Shown here: positions 46,212-58,685 of the stretch, piece after piece
How the letters are laid out: each line of letters begins with the position of its first letter
Numbering within the stretch: position 1 is the stretch's first letter
Assembly: GCA_022579005.1 (NCBI GenBank)
Contig: MU401480.1
Coordinates: forward strand, 62,001-126,000
DNA length: 64,000 nt
Source of the DNA: Poronia punctata
Taxonomy: Eukaryota > Ascomycota > Sordariomycetes > Xylariales > Xylariaceae
Reading direction: 5' to 3'
Made by a program: the position numbers and the translations under genes
The notes under the pieces: generated by a model
What the model saw: the letters and a program-made list of their open reading frames with translations, nothing else
Database searches by the model: none
Told to the model about the DNA's origin: nothing

Positions 46212-47048
46212 TTATTGAATCTGGTCGAGCAATTTCCGCCGCCTTCTCTCGATAAGCTCTTGCTGAACTTCATCGAGCGTTGGCAGCTCCCATCCTCTTC
46301 CGTCACCGGCGTCGCCCGGTAACGGTTCCCAATCAGGCGGTGGTTTAGCAGCATTGCCACCTTTACCCGCCTGCTTCATCAACATCTCAAACGCCTCCTT
46401 CTCCTTAGCAGCTTCATATTCCAACAGCGCATCATCCTCCTCATCTGGTGAATAGCCATAGTATTTCGCATCCACAGCCTTCCTTAGATCATCTCTCGCC
46501 TCGAGGGGTTTCTCCGCCTGTTGTCTCGCCTGTATCGCAGCCTCAAACAACTCCTTTACACCGGGTAACTCCCTCGCGCGGCCAAAGTACTTGTACCCCT
46601 TCCCACCACCGGCGCCAGGGATCTCACGGCCCGTCTCGTCGTAGATCTTACCCGTGCCGCGCATATAATTCGGCCCGCCCAAGTTACGGATCTGCACCTC
46701 CCACATGTGCTTCTCGCGCATGAGCTTGTTGATCTCGTCGTTTACGTCGCGGATCTGGTAGTCGCTGAGCGCTGGGTCCTGGATCCTGGACATCTTCCGC
46801 GAGATCTCCTTCAACACTTGGCCGCGCCATTTCTCGCATGCCGGAATCGTGTCAACTTCTGTGATGACGCGCGGGCGACGGGCGCGGCCCACGTCGATGA
46901 TGCCGAGGTCTGCGGCTTGGGCTTCGCGGAAGCGGAAGAGCATCGACTGCGCTTTCTCCGAGTTTCGAGCCTAGTAGATTGAAGGTAATATGTTAGCCTT
47001 TCCTGATTCGCATTCACGTGCTCGAACGGGATAGGAGCTTCTCACCAT
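46212..47048 (-). CDS. ISY1: Pre-mRNA-splicing factor Isy1
   Basis: NineTeen-complex-associated protein at the catalytic core of the spliceosome; helps position the branch-site helix. The start codon is alone in the first coding exon (47048-47046). A 75-bp intron (GTGAGA...CTACTAG, 47045-46971) separates it from 46970-46212. The joined protein is 253 aa and starts MARNSEKAQSMLFRFREAQ, the standard Isy1 opening, which fixes the splice. ARRPRVITEVD, CEKWRGQVLKEISRK, LSDYQIRDVNDEINKLMREK and YKYFGRARELPGVKELF follow in the family order. The protein ends with an acidic region and ELIERRRRKLLDQ. Without splicing one would call Met11 as the start and lose the conserved N terminus, which contacts the active site. 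Confidence 0.96.
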
Positions 47049-49940
47049 CTTGAATGATTTTCCCGGTTGGTCTGTCTACTAGAAAACCTAATTCGACTTC
47101 CGATGTGTGTTGTTCGTCTATACTCAGAGACACAGACGGGTGAGCTCGGTGAGGGGAGGTTGAGATATCGTTGAAGAAAATCGGAGGATCACTTTCATTT
47201 AGCAACCTTATCCGTACCTACCCAAACAAGGTCAGCTGTGCTGCAGTTTCTTGTACCCAATGGAATGGTTATTAAAAAGAGGAAGGAGTGGGGTACCTCC
47301 AATGTTAGGGCCTCTACGTAGTATAGGTAAGTACCTAGAAGCAGTTTCGAGCGCTGCTTTACACTCAGTGGGCGGTGAAGGTACACGCGTATACCTATGC
47401 TAACAGTTAGCTTCTGCTCCACAAGTATGTCCTAACCAGAATTGAACTTGAATGGAAACCGCAATCTCAACGCGCTTTCTTTCTTCAGTGACGTGCCACC
47501 ATATAAATTGCCCAACTTCACGTTTGGCAAAGGGGACTCTCTTCCTTCCACCATCTCAAACACCCCAGCATCTCGAAGACCAGACTTCCGGAATAACCTC
47601 TCACTTCTCGAATATCCCATTACCACGACGCACTTTGCACCACTAACCCAGCTTACTAGATACATTAACAAGATGATGCACAGCCGCATTTCTTCCCCGT
47701 CCAATGGATAAGAAGGTGTAGGCAGAACAGTCAGCGGGTCTGGGACCTGGTCTGCCTTCATCATACCTAATCGCCATTCCATAGCACATTATCCTCGACA
47801 CTCAATAACCCCGGAGCAGTTCACAGGAAAACCTGGCCTGCTCCGGGGTGAATAAGCGGCATCCTTCGCGCATGACCCTCGCACTCAATAGTGCACCTGA
47901 ACATATGTAGTGGCCCGGGCGCGTGCAGCCTCTTGGGCAGACGGCGCGAAGAGCATCCCCCATTTCGTCCGCAAGCCAGCGCTTGCGACTTAGGCGAGAA
48001 GTCCTACTCAGAAGTAGGTGAAGGCGAGAATTCCCAAGGGAGGCCAAAATTAGGGGGCTTGCACCAGGTACACTACCTAAGCATACTATACTGCACCCAG
48101 TATACCCATATGCACAAACCTTTGATGAAGACGAGCTCAGAATACACACTGCCACACGACACTCTATGACCGGGGACCCAAATCCACAGTCCTTGAAGAA
48201 GAAAAAAGAAGGATATGCGACCAATATCTACACATCAGTGCCACTCACATTTTTACTTACCATCGGACATCGTGTGAAATTCATGGCATTCACCTTGGCC
48301 GCCATTGGAACCTTGCACAATTACTATACCGCACGCTGGACGCCACGCCGTTATTTTTCTTCAACTTCGCGATCACAGACTGGACGGCTAAGCCGTCATT
48401 TCGTTGAACTTCGAGGCCGCATCAAAAAGTCATTGGCGATATGCACATCAACCCCATCCGAAGCCAGACATCAAGAGTCAAGCAATGAACACTCGGAGGC
48501 CCGGATACAGAGTGGGAGGCATACATGCAACGCCACAACACATTTGGGCTCTTTCAAAGCTTACATACGGCCTTGCAATGATGACATCTCCTCCGAAACT
48601 TTTGGAGTCACTGTCTTTGGACAGTGACCATGACAATGACATCGAAGAACAGAAATCTGAGCAAGGCGGGTCACCCTGTGACTTGGTTATACCAGTCTCA
48701 ACCACAGATCACTTGGGCCACAATACTATCCTGGGCCTGTAGCACGAAACCCGAGCCATGACGACAAAATCGCACATCAGGAGAATGCCGCTTTGGCGGT
48801 TTTCCATGACTGTTGAATATAGTTTTCAATCGGAGCTCTTGGTGTGGGTTACGGGACCGTTTGGTAGAGTGGTCTCTAGTGGTCTCGAGGCCGCCACACT
48901 TTCTTTCTGTCTGCGTCAAGCAACAGTCCAACAAGATGCCCAGTGATGACCAAGTATCCAAAAAGCCAAATTTGCAGGCAGCCTGAGCGGACTCGCAGTC
49001 CGGCAATGGTTGTCGATGAGAACCTGAGAGCTAATCTGAGGGTACATATCTTGTTTGGAACTGTTGATGGCGCAGACCCAAGCTGGCTACTAACATCAAA
49101 TCCCCTGCCACTTTTTAATCTTGCTTTTGTTGCTAATCGCGATTGTCTTTCACTGAGCACAGTGAAGCTACCTAAATCATTCAGAAATAGGCGGCGTCTA
49201 CTCACTAACTCGTATCTGAAAGTACTTATTGGTCATCACACGCGCTACGGTTCATACCTAATTAGCAGAACTTATGTGCAGGCTGATCTCCCTCAGTCTC
49301 CCTTTGGAAGCCACCAGCGTCGAGGTTTCCATGTGATCAGCAAGGGTTTGATGCGTTTGTTATGGATGCTACTGCTCCCCTTCGCTGCTTGGTTCACTTC
49401 TGGTCTCTACTTACCTATATAATGGCGCATTCTATCTCCATTCAACTAAAACACCAGGATTTTCAACAGGCGTTATATCTAGTAGATAAACAACATAGCA
49501 ATTTGAAGCCAACAACCCAAAAACTACCTACTTATATTTCCACCCTCTGCTTAATGCTTGTATGTTTTACAAAGCTAATAATAGATTATTTTCAATGATC
49601 AAATTGGTTGGGATCTTCTGAAAATCGATCGACATTGGCGCAATTGCCAAGCCGCATAAATTTCCGACTCCCGTTGCCCTGTCAACAAGCCTCACTGAAT
49701 AAACAGGGACATCAGCCAACTTCAATTAATTATTTTCGTCATTGGTCAAGAAAGAACACCCCTATACAATTTCTGCCGCGATATAATCTTTAAACCTAAC
49801 ATTTGTTTTACTTATATACCTATACTACTAGAGACTTGCTGTTTCAAAAACTTATCGCTGGCTATCACAAACAACACCTTATACGTGCAAAGCACACCCC
49901 CACGTATGGTAGTCTTGATTATAGACGACCGTATTCCACG
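47049..49940. other. Gene-poor stretch, 2.9 kb
   Basis: The first few hundred bases should be the ISY1 promoter. Beyond them, frames of 90-160 codons occur on both strands (for example 48166-48627, 48943-49422), but none has a domain, a sensible hydrophobic pattern or supporting splice sites. Confidence 0.5.
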
Positions 49941-50536
49941 ATGCTTTTAACATCGTCTCAAGTATCGGTTTTGCTGGCATGTGCAATGAGTATGTGAAAC
50001 ACACTCCCTCTTTACCAATCTTCGTGTCTTCTTTCGGATGTCTTCCGCCCTCACACTTCTATCATGACAAATCCTAGTAACTAACAACATGAACCATTCT
50101 ACTAGTCCTTCTATGCACATCTGCCCTATTCATCAGCGGTTGTCTTATCCAACAGCGGACTCTCCGAGATCTACGGACAGCGATACGGCCGGCGGTGGTC
50201 ACGCGGCCTAAACCGAAAGTATGGGACACAGAGGCTTTGAAGCGAAGACGGTCGGGCTCGTCGATGATTAAACTCGAGGACGGCACAAGGGTGCAGATAC
50301 ATCAGAGCAACAATCCCTACGACGACAAATCGGATCCAGATATCATAGAGATCCGGCCCACCATAGAGGATACAAAAGGAGTAGAAGAAGAGAAGAAGAA
50401 GCAGGAGGACTGGGATGGTGTACAGGAGGGCGGCGAACCGCTTAGTCGCGCAGAGAGGAGACGACGTATCAAGGCTGAGATACAGCGGCTTTCGAGGGGC
50501 GATACGCCTGTTTATTACCAGCGAAGATTATGGTAG
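49941..50536 (+). CDS. Small single-pass membrane protein, function unknown
   Basis: I do not recognise the family. Exons 49941-49989 and 50106-50536 join in phase to 159 aa; the 116-bp intron starts GTATGT, has a CTAAC branch site and ends CTACTAG. Residues 7-32 form one hydrophobic helix (VSVLLACAMILLCTSALFI) split by the intron. It is followed by a basic stretch (QQRTLRDLRTAIRP), suggesting that most of the protein lies on the cytosolic or matrix side. The soluble part is strongly charged, with KVWDTEALKRRRSGS, DPDIIEI, an acidic EEEKKKQEDW run and a basic coil LSRAERRRRIKAEIQRL. It ends QRRLW. The clean splice across the membrane helix makes a real gene likely. Confidence 0.75.
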
Positions 50537-53340
50537 CCTGACGGACAGCTTTGTTTGTCTCTAGCATATACCTATTTTACGAGCAAGCGGGCGAAGTGCG
50601 TGTGTACGATTGGGAAACTGGGTTTTAGATGGAATTCTCCGGCTCACGGCTCATGGGATGCATGACGGCTAGGCGGATACATATGGTTATGGGTTCGGGT
50701 TCGGGTTCGGGTTTGGGGTTACGGTTTATGGCATCATTTTGCTTTTTAGGTCGGAATTGTTATTGCTTTTACCAACACACGTAAGGTTTCTCTTGGACAT
50801 GGCAAATATTTGTACGAGACAAAAAGTCAGCAGAATTCTTACCTATGCTCGCTTTATCGTGGCAGTGCTATTACTTGAGCTCAGTCGACGGCCACCGGTC
50901 TAGATACGAGTAGTCTCTGCTTTTTAAGATCCAAACCGCCTCCGTGTAAGTTGCTGCCAGTACTCGTAGGGTGGGGACGACCTTCTTCGTGGCGCAGTCG
51001 ACCCTACTGCGCCTACATTATTCAGTTGCCCCAGCCATGCTCGGTATTTCGGCTAACACTTTCAGCTATGGCGAGTCATCTTTTTCTTTGCTTTCCCCTC
51101 TCTGGAAAAAGAGTTTGGTCTTTTAGTAGTTTAAGTACCTATTCGACCGTTGCCGAATCTCCGTGGCTTTTAGCTAGCGAAATGGGGGCTAGAACCTGTT
51201 TACCAAGATCTGGGTTACCTGTCTGCATGTAGGGTAAGCAAGCCCCCCCCCGTCTCCGAGGTCGTGCCCCTGACTACTGTAAGGAAAGAGGTTGGGCCTT
51301 GATCTCTTGTTTCTGTAATTCACTGAGCCTGTATATCTGTGTTGGGTATTTACCACCTACCGGTTATTATGTTATGAGAGAGACATTTCTTTCAATTGCA
51401 GCACGAGTAAACCGTACTTCAATACCGGAGGACATAATAAGCGGCATAATCCCCACGCCGAGTGGCAGGTAGGCGAGTTTCTAGGCAATTTCTGGACCAG
51501 CGTTTATATGGGCCGCTAACCTATTCTAAAGAAATAAAGATGCAGGTCCACTAGGATTTTGCTGATCAGGTTGCGTCATCCAACATGGCATATTCCGCCC
51601 CGGTCCAATGACTCGGCGGCCGGTTTGAAATGGGGAGACACCTTTGCCGAAGGTGCGTTTTACTCGTTCAACGGCAAACTACATCTGAAATCATTGCCGG
51701 TGAACAGGCGGTATCACTACAACGTAAAATGTAAGTTTGGTAAGTTGATGGGTAATTATCATACGCAGAGTGGCAGGCAACATATGATAGGAGATAAGAA
51801 AGCGGTTCCAACCGTTACAGGGCTAAAATTGACCCCGCTACATCGCCAGTATCCGATGACAACCCCGCTTTTGGGCTCAGACAGCCAATACATACACGTA
51901 GTAATACCTCTCCTTACCAGTTACCAGCAGCAGAACTCCACGTCTCTCACCTTGTCAATCCCCCCATACCGCACCATTCTCCTTCAGGCCGAAATGTCTG
52001 GCTAGATACCTACCTCGTACGAAGTTACCAACCCATTTGGCTATGATACTTACAGTTAAGGTGATACTTGTTTGACCTTTGGTTGCCTCTTTCTGGTCTT
52101 GTTCTTGCCGAGATTCTACTATGTACACGTAAAGAGCCAGTCAATGGGCGTACAAGGTAACGAACGACCTTGCATATTACGATGTTCCAGCCGTCCGAAA
52201 CCCCGAGAAACGGGTGCGGCTGGCCTGGTCAAGCATCCAGTTACTATTCCGAAATCCAAGTTGGTCAGAAAGTAAGTATCCATGGACTGTACCATTCCTG
52301 TGGTCCCTTGTCCTCTATAGGTCCACATATGGATATCTGTACACCAAAGATAGCACCTTTGTCCACCTACAGATGTCACATCGTCTCCAATTCCTATACG
52401 TAGGTGTTCGTTGGTGTCTGACTTGTCTCTCGTCCTGGAGAAGGCAGGTACATTTCCCGTCAGATTGAATAAAGTTCCAAGGAACTCCCACTGTCTTCCT
52501 TGCTGGTAGATAATCACTGGTTGAGCTTCGTTCGCTTCCTTTTATGTTTATGTCTCTGTCTCTGCTCGTGTGTCCACTGCCCCTTGTCTAGTTTCCCCCT
52601 CTTTTCCCCCAACCTCCAACAGAGACACCACCATCTTCGCCCCTACTAGATAGTCTAGTGTCTCCCTGTCTGCGGATATCGTCTACTTGGCAGCGAGTAT
52701 TCACGTGCTCATCTTCCACTTCAATACTTTAATACCTGAAGACCACCCCTTGCTCTCTTCCAATACGCCCCTTTCTTATGAGTGAGCCTGGTTCAATTCG
52801 TTGCGTTACATCGAGCTCCCTGTGACACTGCCAAAGAGGAAGAAGAGCCACCAGTGTGCTACGCCCTTTAGCCAATCCTTGACCTCGGACGGACTCCCTG
52901 CCGCTACCTTTCGTGGTGTGAATCTTGTTGAGCCGACCCCCTGCACTCATTTCGGCCAGGTGATTATCGGAGTTAAGTTGAAAGAACAAACTTTAAGCTA
53001 GGTCAATAGCAACTTGTGAATCTGAGGAGCTAGCCTACTCGTTACTCAAGTCGTTACTGGAAGCCCAATCTGCGTTTACATCATCTGTTTATCAGATCTC
53101 ATTGGGCACATACACTCTTTACGTCCCCAGACACGTTTTATGACGTGATTCATACATACGAGGACGGAAGAAGCCAGCTGGTTCGGAAATATCTTGTTCG
53201 TCTTGTTGAACAATTGAGGCTTCCAGCATTGATCGTTGTATATCCCTTCCAGGAAAAGGGTTTCAACTTACACCATTGCTCATCTCCCTTCCAACCTGAG
53301 ACCCCGAAACCCTGGAGGTAGTCGCTGAATATTCTTCACG
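50537..53340. other. Gene-poor stretch, 2.8 kb
   Basis: No supportable gene. The frame 51559-52005 (148 codons) has no recognisable content. A GGGTTC repeat lies at 50691-50716. The final few hundred bases are the pyrimidine-rich leader of the next gene. Confidence 0.5.
50691..50716. repeat. GGGTTC hexanucleotide repeat
   Basis: Three exact GGGTTC units and then GGGTTT, a G-rich strand with runs of three G every six bases that could form a quadruplex. It resembles TTAGGG telomere sequence only loosely. Confidence 0.8.
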
Positions 53341-54394
53341 ATGGCTGCTGCTCAGACCGCCGTCATGCAAGCCCCCAGCCTTCCCCGGCTAAGTGCTGAA
53401 GACTTCGAGACGGCATCTATTCGTTCGGCTGCTCCTTCATATGGTAGGGATCCCAACATGGCTTTGGACATGGCCCTAAGAAGTGAAAGCTGACCTATGA
53501 ACAGTCTCAGAAGCTCCTTCCTACCATACCCTTCCACCGCCTGAGGCTGTCCCACCATATACACCACGAAGCACAACCACCGAAGCATCGCGGTCTTCGA
53601 CAGCCTCTCGGCAGCCTTCATCCATGATTCCTCCTATGGTAGGGCCGCGATCAACTTTTGCCCCAGGTGCCGGGCTACCTCCCATCCCCCGCCGCTCCGA
53701 GATGTCGTCCTCTACACCGACACTTTCACAGTTCTACATAGCGCCGTGGTCCTCGATCAGCAACGGGAACCCGCAAGTACGGCACTACCAAAGCGTGGCA
53801 AACCGGCGCGTGGCCGCAGCCTCTGCCTCATATGCGGCTGGCCCGTCGTCGTCGTCCTCATCAGCGAATGTAGAGGGTGCGTTGCGAGCTGCACTAGGCC
53901 GCATTCAAACCAATGCCCAGGCTAACGCATATCCTGCTTCACATTCTAGCGATGATGAGGACGAGGGCCGTCTTCGACCTCTCGAAGACCCTTATCTCGT
54001 CGGCGAAGAGGCGGCAGCCCGCGCGAGACGCGAGAGGCTGGCGCGCAAACATGGCGAGGATGTCTTGATTCTTGAAGATAGGCGGTGGGACCTTTGGCTT
54101 GGTATGTTTGTTTTATCCCTTTCTTCCTGTTGGTCCTTTCGGTTGGAGGAATTTGGGGCTAGATTAACACCTTCCCCTCATTCTCCTCTGCCCCATTTTT
54201 ACCACTCCCCCCTTTTCTTTAATTCGTCGTCTATGCATCGGTCATGCTTCTACCGCAAATAGCCCAGCGAAACTGAACTTTCCGCAGGCCAGATGAATGA
54301 CATTAACCAGCGCGAGAGAAGCTGGAATGCTTTCCGCGCTAGTGTGGAAAACCGGAACAGCCGCCGGAAGCCTCTGCGTCGTTTTGGTCGATAA
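53341..54394 (+). CDS. Hypothetical Ser/Pro-rich protein
   Basis: Function unknown. Three exons, 53341-53443, 53505-54101 and 54288-54394, join in phase to 268 aa. Both introns have normal sites (GTAGGG with GCTGAC branch and AACAG; GTATGT with CGCAG). The N-terminal 150 residues are disordered: APSYHTLPPPEAVPPYTPR and Ser-rich runs. A patch of GNPQVRHYQSVANRRVAAA follows, then an acidic SDDEDEGR. The C-terminal third looks like a conserved helical module: EEAAARARRERLARKHG, LEDRRWDLWLGQM, WNAFRASVENR, ending in basic RRKPLRRFGR. Proteins of this plan are common, unnamed, in Sordariomycetes as I recall, but I cannot name a domain. The plausible splice pairs and coding pattern make the gene itself likely. 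Confidence 0.8.
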
Positions 54395-55595
54395 TTGGAC
54401 CCATCTAAGAAATCGAAGACTATTTGTCTACATGGCAAGGAACGGGAGGATGAGAGGGACAGGGAGACAGAGAATCACCTCCCCGTCCATACCAAAAGAA
54501 ACGGTTTCCATGGCTCCAGAACTAGTCAATATGCTATCGACCTGTGTATGGCTCGATAAACGGTGGAATATCCGACAACGTCCAACCGCGTCATCGTCCC
54601 CTTCCCCCCTCTCTCCCTCGCTCGCGCTCTCAAGCCTCACCTTCTAGCATGAAAACAGCATGTTAGATTACCCAACACACGATCGGGCCCATCCTTTCCA
54701 TCTCTACCATCCACACTTCTCTTTTTCTTTTTCTTTTTCCCATTTATCAGTATCATTTTCACGGCGTTTGGATACTACGCATTGCATTTTCAAGTGGTCA
54801 TTTTTCCTCTTCATCTATCCCTTTTTCTTCACTTTCCTTTCCTTTCTCTTTGGTCTCCGCATGCATGGTCGGAATTGGGATAAATTGGTAGGAACGAGGG
54901 AAGCGAAAGGATCCCATGATCATGTATGGAGCCTACCTAACGCGGTGCTTTCACGAGGAGAATGAAGTCTGTATGTGTCTATGTATGTATGCTTTTCACT
55001 TAGGTATGGAACCGGAAAGGAACGAGAGGCTACCAGTCAAGTGGTAGGAGATCATGTGTCTTGTCAGTCTGGAGAGAAGAATGCATACCAACGGCGCCTT
55101 CAGGGTCGGGATTTACGAGTGTTTTACGAGGTATCTTCAAGATAGATGAATAAACGAGTGATTATCCATATCTAATGCGTTACAAATGGTCGTGAGTCAG
55201 GTGAAGAGGCCGTATGTCGAAGCTCATTCTTTCGTTATTAACATTTCGATATTTTCCTACACTACACTACGTGATGACGGTTGTGTGAGAACTGAATAGG
55301 CCTCTCTACCTTGCCAGTTCCCGATTTCGACTCCTTCTTTGAGTTCAGTTCCACAGTATATCCCGCGTAACGCCGTTTGGAAATGCAGCAAGGAGCCAGC
55401 AGCTATGAATTACACTTATTTCTCCATCTGATTCCAGTGGTTATAACCCCCAGGATTCACCTTTCGCAGTGGCCGGTTTGTTCCCCACTCAATTATCGTC
55501 ATCTCCTATCCTGACGCGTGCGCGAAGGTAGTCGTGCTTAAGAGAGGGAGGTAAAAGGTCTTATAGTCATGCAAGGTTGCAAAATGTAGAATGAT
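54395..55595. other. Convergent intergenic region, pyrimidine-rich
   Basis: A long T/C-rich segment with CTTTTTC repeats lies at about 54717-54850, just after the hypothetical gene, possibly in its 3' region. No coding signal. Confidence 0.5.
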
Positions 55596-56501
55596 TCAAC
55601 CCCTGCTCTTGGTGTTGAGGATGAGCGCAACAATGAGGCTAGTTTCGAACTGATTAGCTGACGAATGGACAATGAAAGTTTTTACTACTGTGTCGTCGAG
55701 TAGAGGAAAAGCAAACGTACCCGTAGAGACCCAATACTTCGCCGAAAATGAGAATGAGAACCATGCCGACAAAGACCCTTGACTGCTCCATGTAGGCTCG
55801 TACACCTTTATCTCCGACAATGCCAATACAATATCCAGCAGCGAGACCCGTCATACCGACGGAGATGCCGCAGGCGAGATGCATGAAGCCGCTAAAATCA
55901 ATCAATCAACATGAACCAAATTATCGTTTCCCCTAGATATATATATAGTCGACGTACTTGAATAAGCTGTAAGCGCTACCTTCGTTCTTACTCGGCGGCC
56001 GCATGTCCTCTGCGATCAGGACGGCAATGACGAGGGAGTAGACGGCAAGGATACCGGACATGATGACGGGAATCAGGCACTTTTGCAATGCAAACACGGT
56101 TAGTTCTTTTGTTGTGTAATCTCGCGGGGGGGATCATGGTACGAAGAGGCAACCTTACCTTCATGATCAGATCCGGCCGGAATGTTCCCACACCAGCAAT
56201 GCCCATGCCGGATTTCGCGGTGCCGTATGCTGCTCCGATACCTGTTGTTCGAGACGCATCTTAGTATATATAGGTCTTACGCAGCAGACTCGGACGGAGG
56301 TAAGATGTAGCGCGCAAGGAGAGGCAGGGTAGGTCGTACTTCCGAATATCATGGCGGCCGCGATACCGCCCTGCAAAGAATAACCATGTTAGCACCCTGT
56401 TTTTCGATTTGTCCGTTTCGTAATAAGATTGATGACGGGTGCCGGTTTCTTACCATGCCTATGAAAGGCGCGAACTTGGGTGCTAGCTCGGACTCGGACA
56501 T
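55596..56501 (-). CDS. VMA3: V-type ATPase proteolipid subunit c
   Basis: Membrane ring subunit that carries protons through the vacuolar H+-ATPase. Six exons on the minus strand: 56501-56454, 56370-56340, 56241-56159, 56079-55958, 55891-55721, 55638-55596; 165 aa, against 161 in Neurospora as I recall. Four membrane helices are visible; the essential proton-binding glutamate is Glu146 in [13 protein letters not shown]. Conserved blocks are [34 protein letters not shown] and [15 protein letters not shown]. All five introns have consensus sites, and every junction restores conserved family sequence. The N terminus has two extra residues (MSES) and the loop before helix 3 is slightly longer ([11 protein letters not shown]). 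Absence of an extra N-terminal helix excludes subunit c''; YGTAKSG with LILNTK favours c over c'. Confidence 0.97.
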
Positions 56502-58685
56502 ATTGACGACTGTGATGCTATTTCTTGTAGTATTTTGGACTCGGTTTCCCGGGGTGGCGGTTACGCGAATCGATCGGTCGGCGAACTGATGCGAGCTCCA
56601 AAGCTCTGGGCCAGCGCCTCGATATAATACTGGGGTTGTTCGGTCCTTCGAGGCTTCGACTTTCGCGGCGGGTGGTAGGTATGATGATGGCGTTTGGGAG
56701 GTTCAATCGAAGCTAAAGCTTGGATGCGGTTAACTGACTGCCTTGTAGGGGGACCAAATGTACATATTACAGGGGTCCCAAAGAGCTACTGCTCGTTGTT
56801 ACGGGGCTTCACGTGACGTCGATTTAATGTTTACATAAGCAGGCATTGGCACTTATACATCTAACGTAACCTACCTCTCATTACATACGACTAAACTCTC
56901 TAGTTCCCTGATGATAAGTTCACTTAATGACTTGATCACCATAATTCCCAACCTTCGTCTTGTGTTGATATATATGCTTGGTGGACAAAGGGATAAGTTT
57001 CTCGTTTCGATGGCGTTTGTACGCGCGTATGTTTTTCGAATGTAGGAGAAGGACGTCGGGATTCAACATGCTTGATTCTTAACAGGGGGTACCGTAGACA
57101 ACCCGTGCGTTGAATGATATAAAGTTTGCAGCCGGCCGAGCACACCTCTTCGGCACGTCTTTTTCGTAAGGTTTACCGCTGTTGAAAGGGGGGGTAGCTG
57201 AATATCTTAATTCAACGTCGGTTAATTCAACGTCGGTTGCGGAGAACATGTTTCTTTAAGGCTGCAAGACATAACTTTCCAGCTTTCCATGCATACGTGT
57301 AGGAATTGTCGAATCTAAAATGCACAGAAATCAGGAGCTGCCATCACACTTGATCTTATCCAGGAGCTGTTTAGACGAGCTTAATATCAAGCAATAAACA
57401 ACTACTTGCCGTTACTGCCGAGACAGACATATTATCTTACTTTAGGAAGACAGAACAAAGCGGTGATGGTTAAGATGGGCAAGGGGCAGCAGATCCGAAT
57501 GATGCAGGGAGCAAAGTACCTGACCCAAAACATACGGTCGGAACATAGAGGATCCCCCGAACGTCAAGTCGCCCGCATCCTTTATAATGGGAAAATACTC
57601 ATCTATCTACAAGTCGACCAGCGGCCAATATGCAATAGGAAGACTCACGATGTATCTGATCTTTACTTTCACTTACTTTGAAGTCTGCTGAGTGCCTGAT
57701 ACCTAGATACCCACCCTTGCGGCCGGTGGGGTCTAGGCCAAGTACTCAGCACTTTTGGTGTGTTACATACAGTCCAGAGCCAGCCAGGAGCGAAAGAACG
57801 AATGACTGACGAGCGCTAGTCCCATCTGGATGTTGAAATGACCCATCCGCCCCCAAGAGGTACCTACCTATTATGAACCAGTCTATCCGTCTAGGTATCC
57901 TGCCCAGGTGCCAATAGACCTTCGGCCGGCCCTATTGACGGCGCCCTTTTAACTAAAGTATATAGATAATTGTCCGACAACTAATCGCCGCCATCCGAAT
58001 TCCATTCTACAGACACGATATCAACATCGCATCACGTCGCCCACTACCGACGTCCCCCGGTTCCCTTCGGTCGGCGTTGCTTTTCCATTTCGATTCTAGC
58101 AACCGTGTCGCTCGGTAATGCCGGGAGGGGACAGCCCAATATAGCCTCGAATGGGAAAGGCTGCAGAACAAAACCCGACGAAGAAAGTCCCGCTGAAGGA
58201 ATAGGAGGAGGACAGGGGAACGATAGAAAAAGGCACGAGAACTCGTCCAGGCATTTTTGTTGTGATTGTTCTACTACGCAACCAAGGTTTTCGTCGACTG
58301 CGACGCTCAGGAGGTTGCCTTGTGCGCCTCGACAACAACATATCCTACTTTCTCCCGTAGGCGCCCATAAATACCACAGCTCCGGATCCTCTGACCATTC
58401 AGAGCCGCCAGCCCCCGTCTAGGCGTGCGGCCGCCTAGGGTTTAGTCGAGTAAGTTGAGTCTCAATCCGTATGTCTGCCGGTCATTTGATGCCCTCCGAC
58501 CAATCCGGTCCAACGCTTCTCGCGTTCTGGATCCTCGAAGTGTGGGATTGTGCAATGATCTATATCGTGTGCTGTGCAACGCTGCCATGCTCCCGGTCCC
58601 GATATGACACTTGTAGTTCTACAATCTTATGCACGTGGAGACCACCTCGCTGACCAAGCCTCGCCCTATCTGATAGGACGACAAC
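56502..58685. other. Intergenic with the VMA3 and RhoGEF promoters
   Basis: The two genes are divergent, 2.2 kb apart. Frames of 60-105 codons are open but show nothing. The last 700 bp are CG- and CT-rich and look like a long 5' leader or promoter of the RhoGEF gene. A 15-bp direct repeat lies at 57207-57236. Confidence 0.5.
57207..57236. repeat. 15-bp direct tandem repeat
   Basis: Two exact copies of TTAATTCAACGTCGG in a row, intergenic. Confidence 0.85.

Noticed and set aside
48166..49422. Frames of 100-160 codons on both strands
   Set aside because: No recognisable domain, no consistent splice sites, and translations typical of noncoding DNA.
51559..52005. 148-codon plus-strand frame
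   Set aside because: No domain, signal peptide or coding pattern; possible transposon remnant, but nothing supports it.
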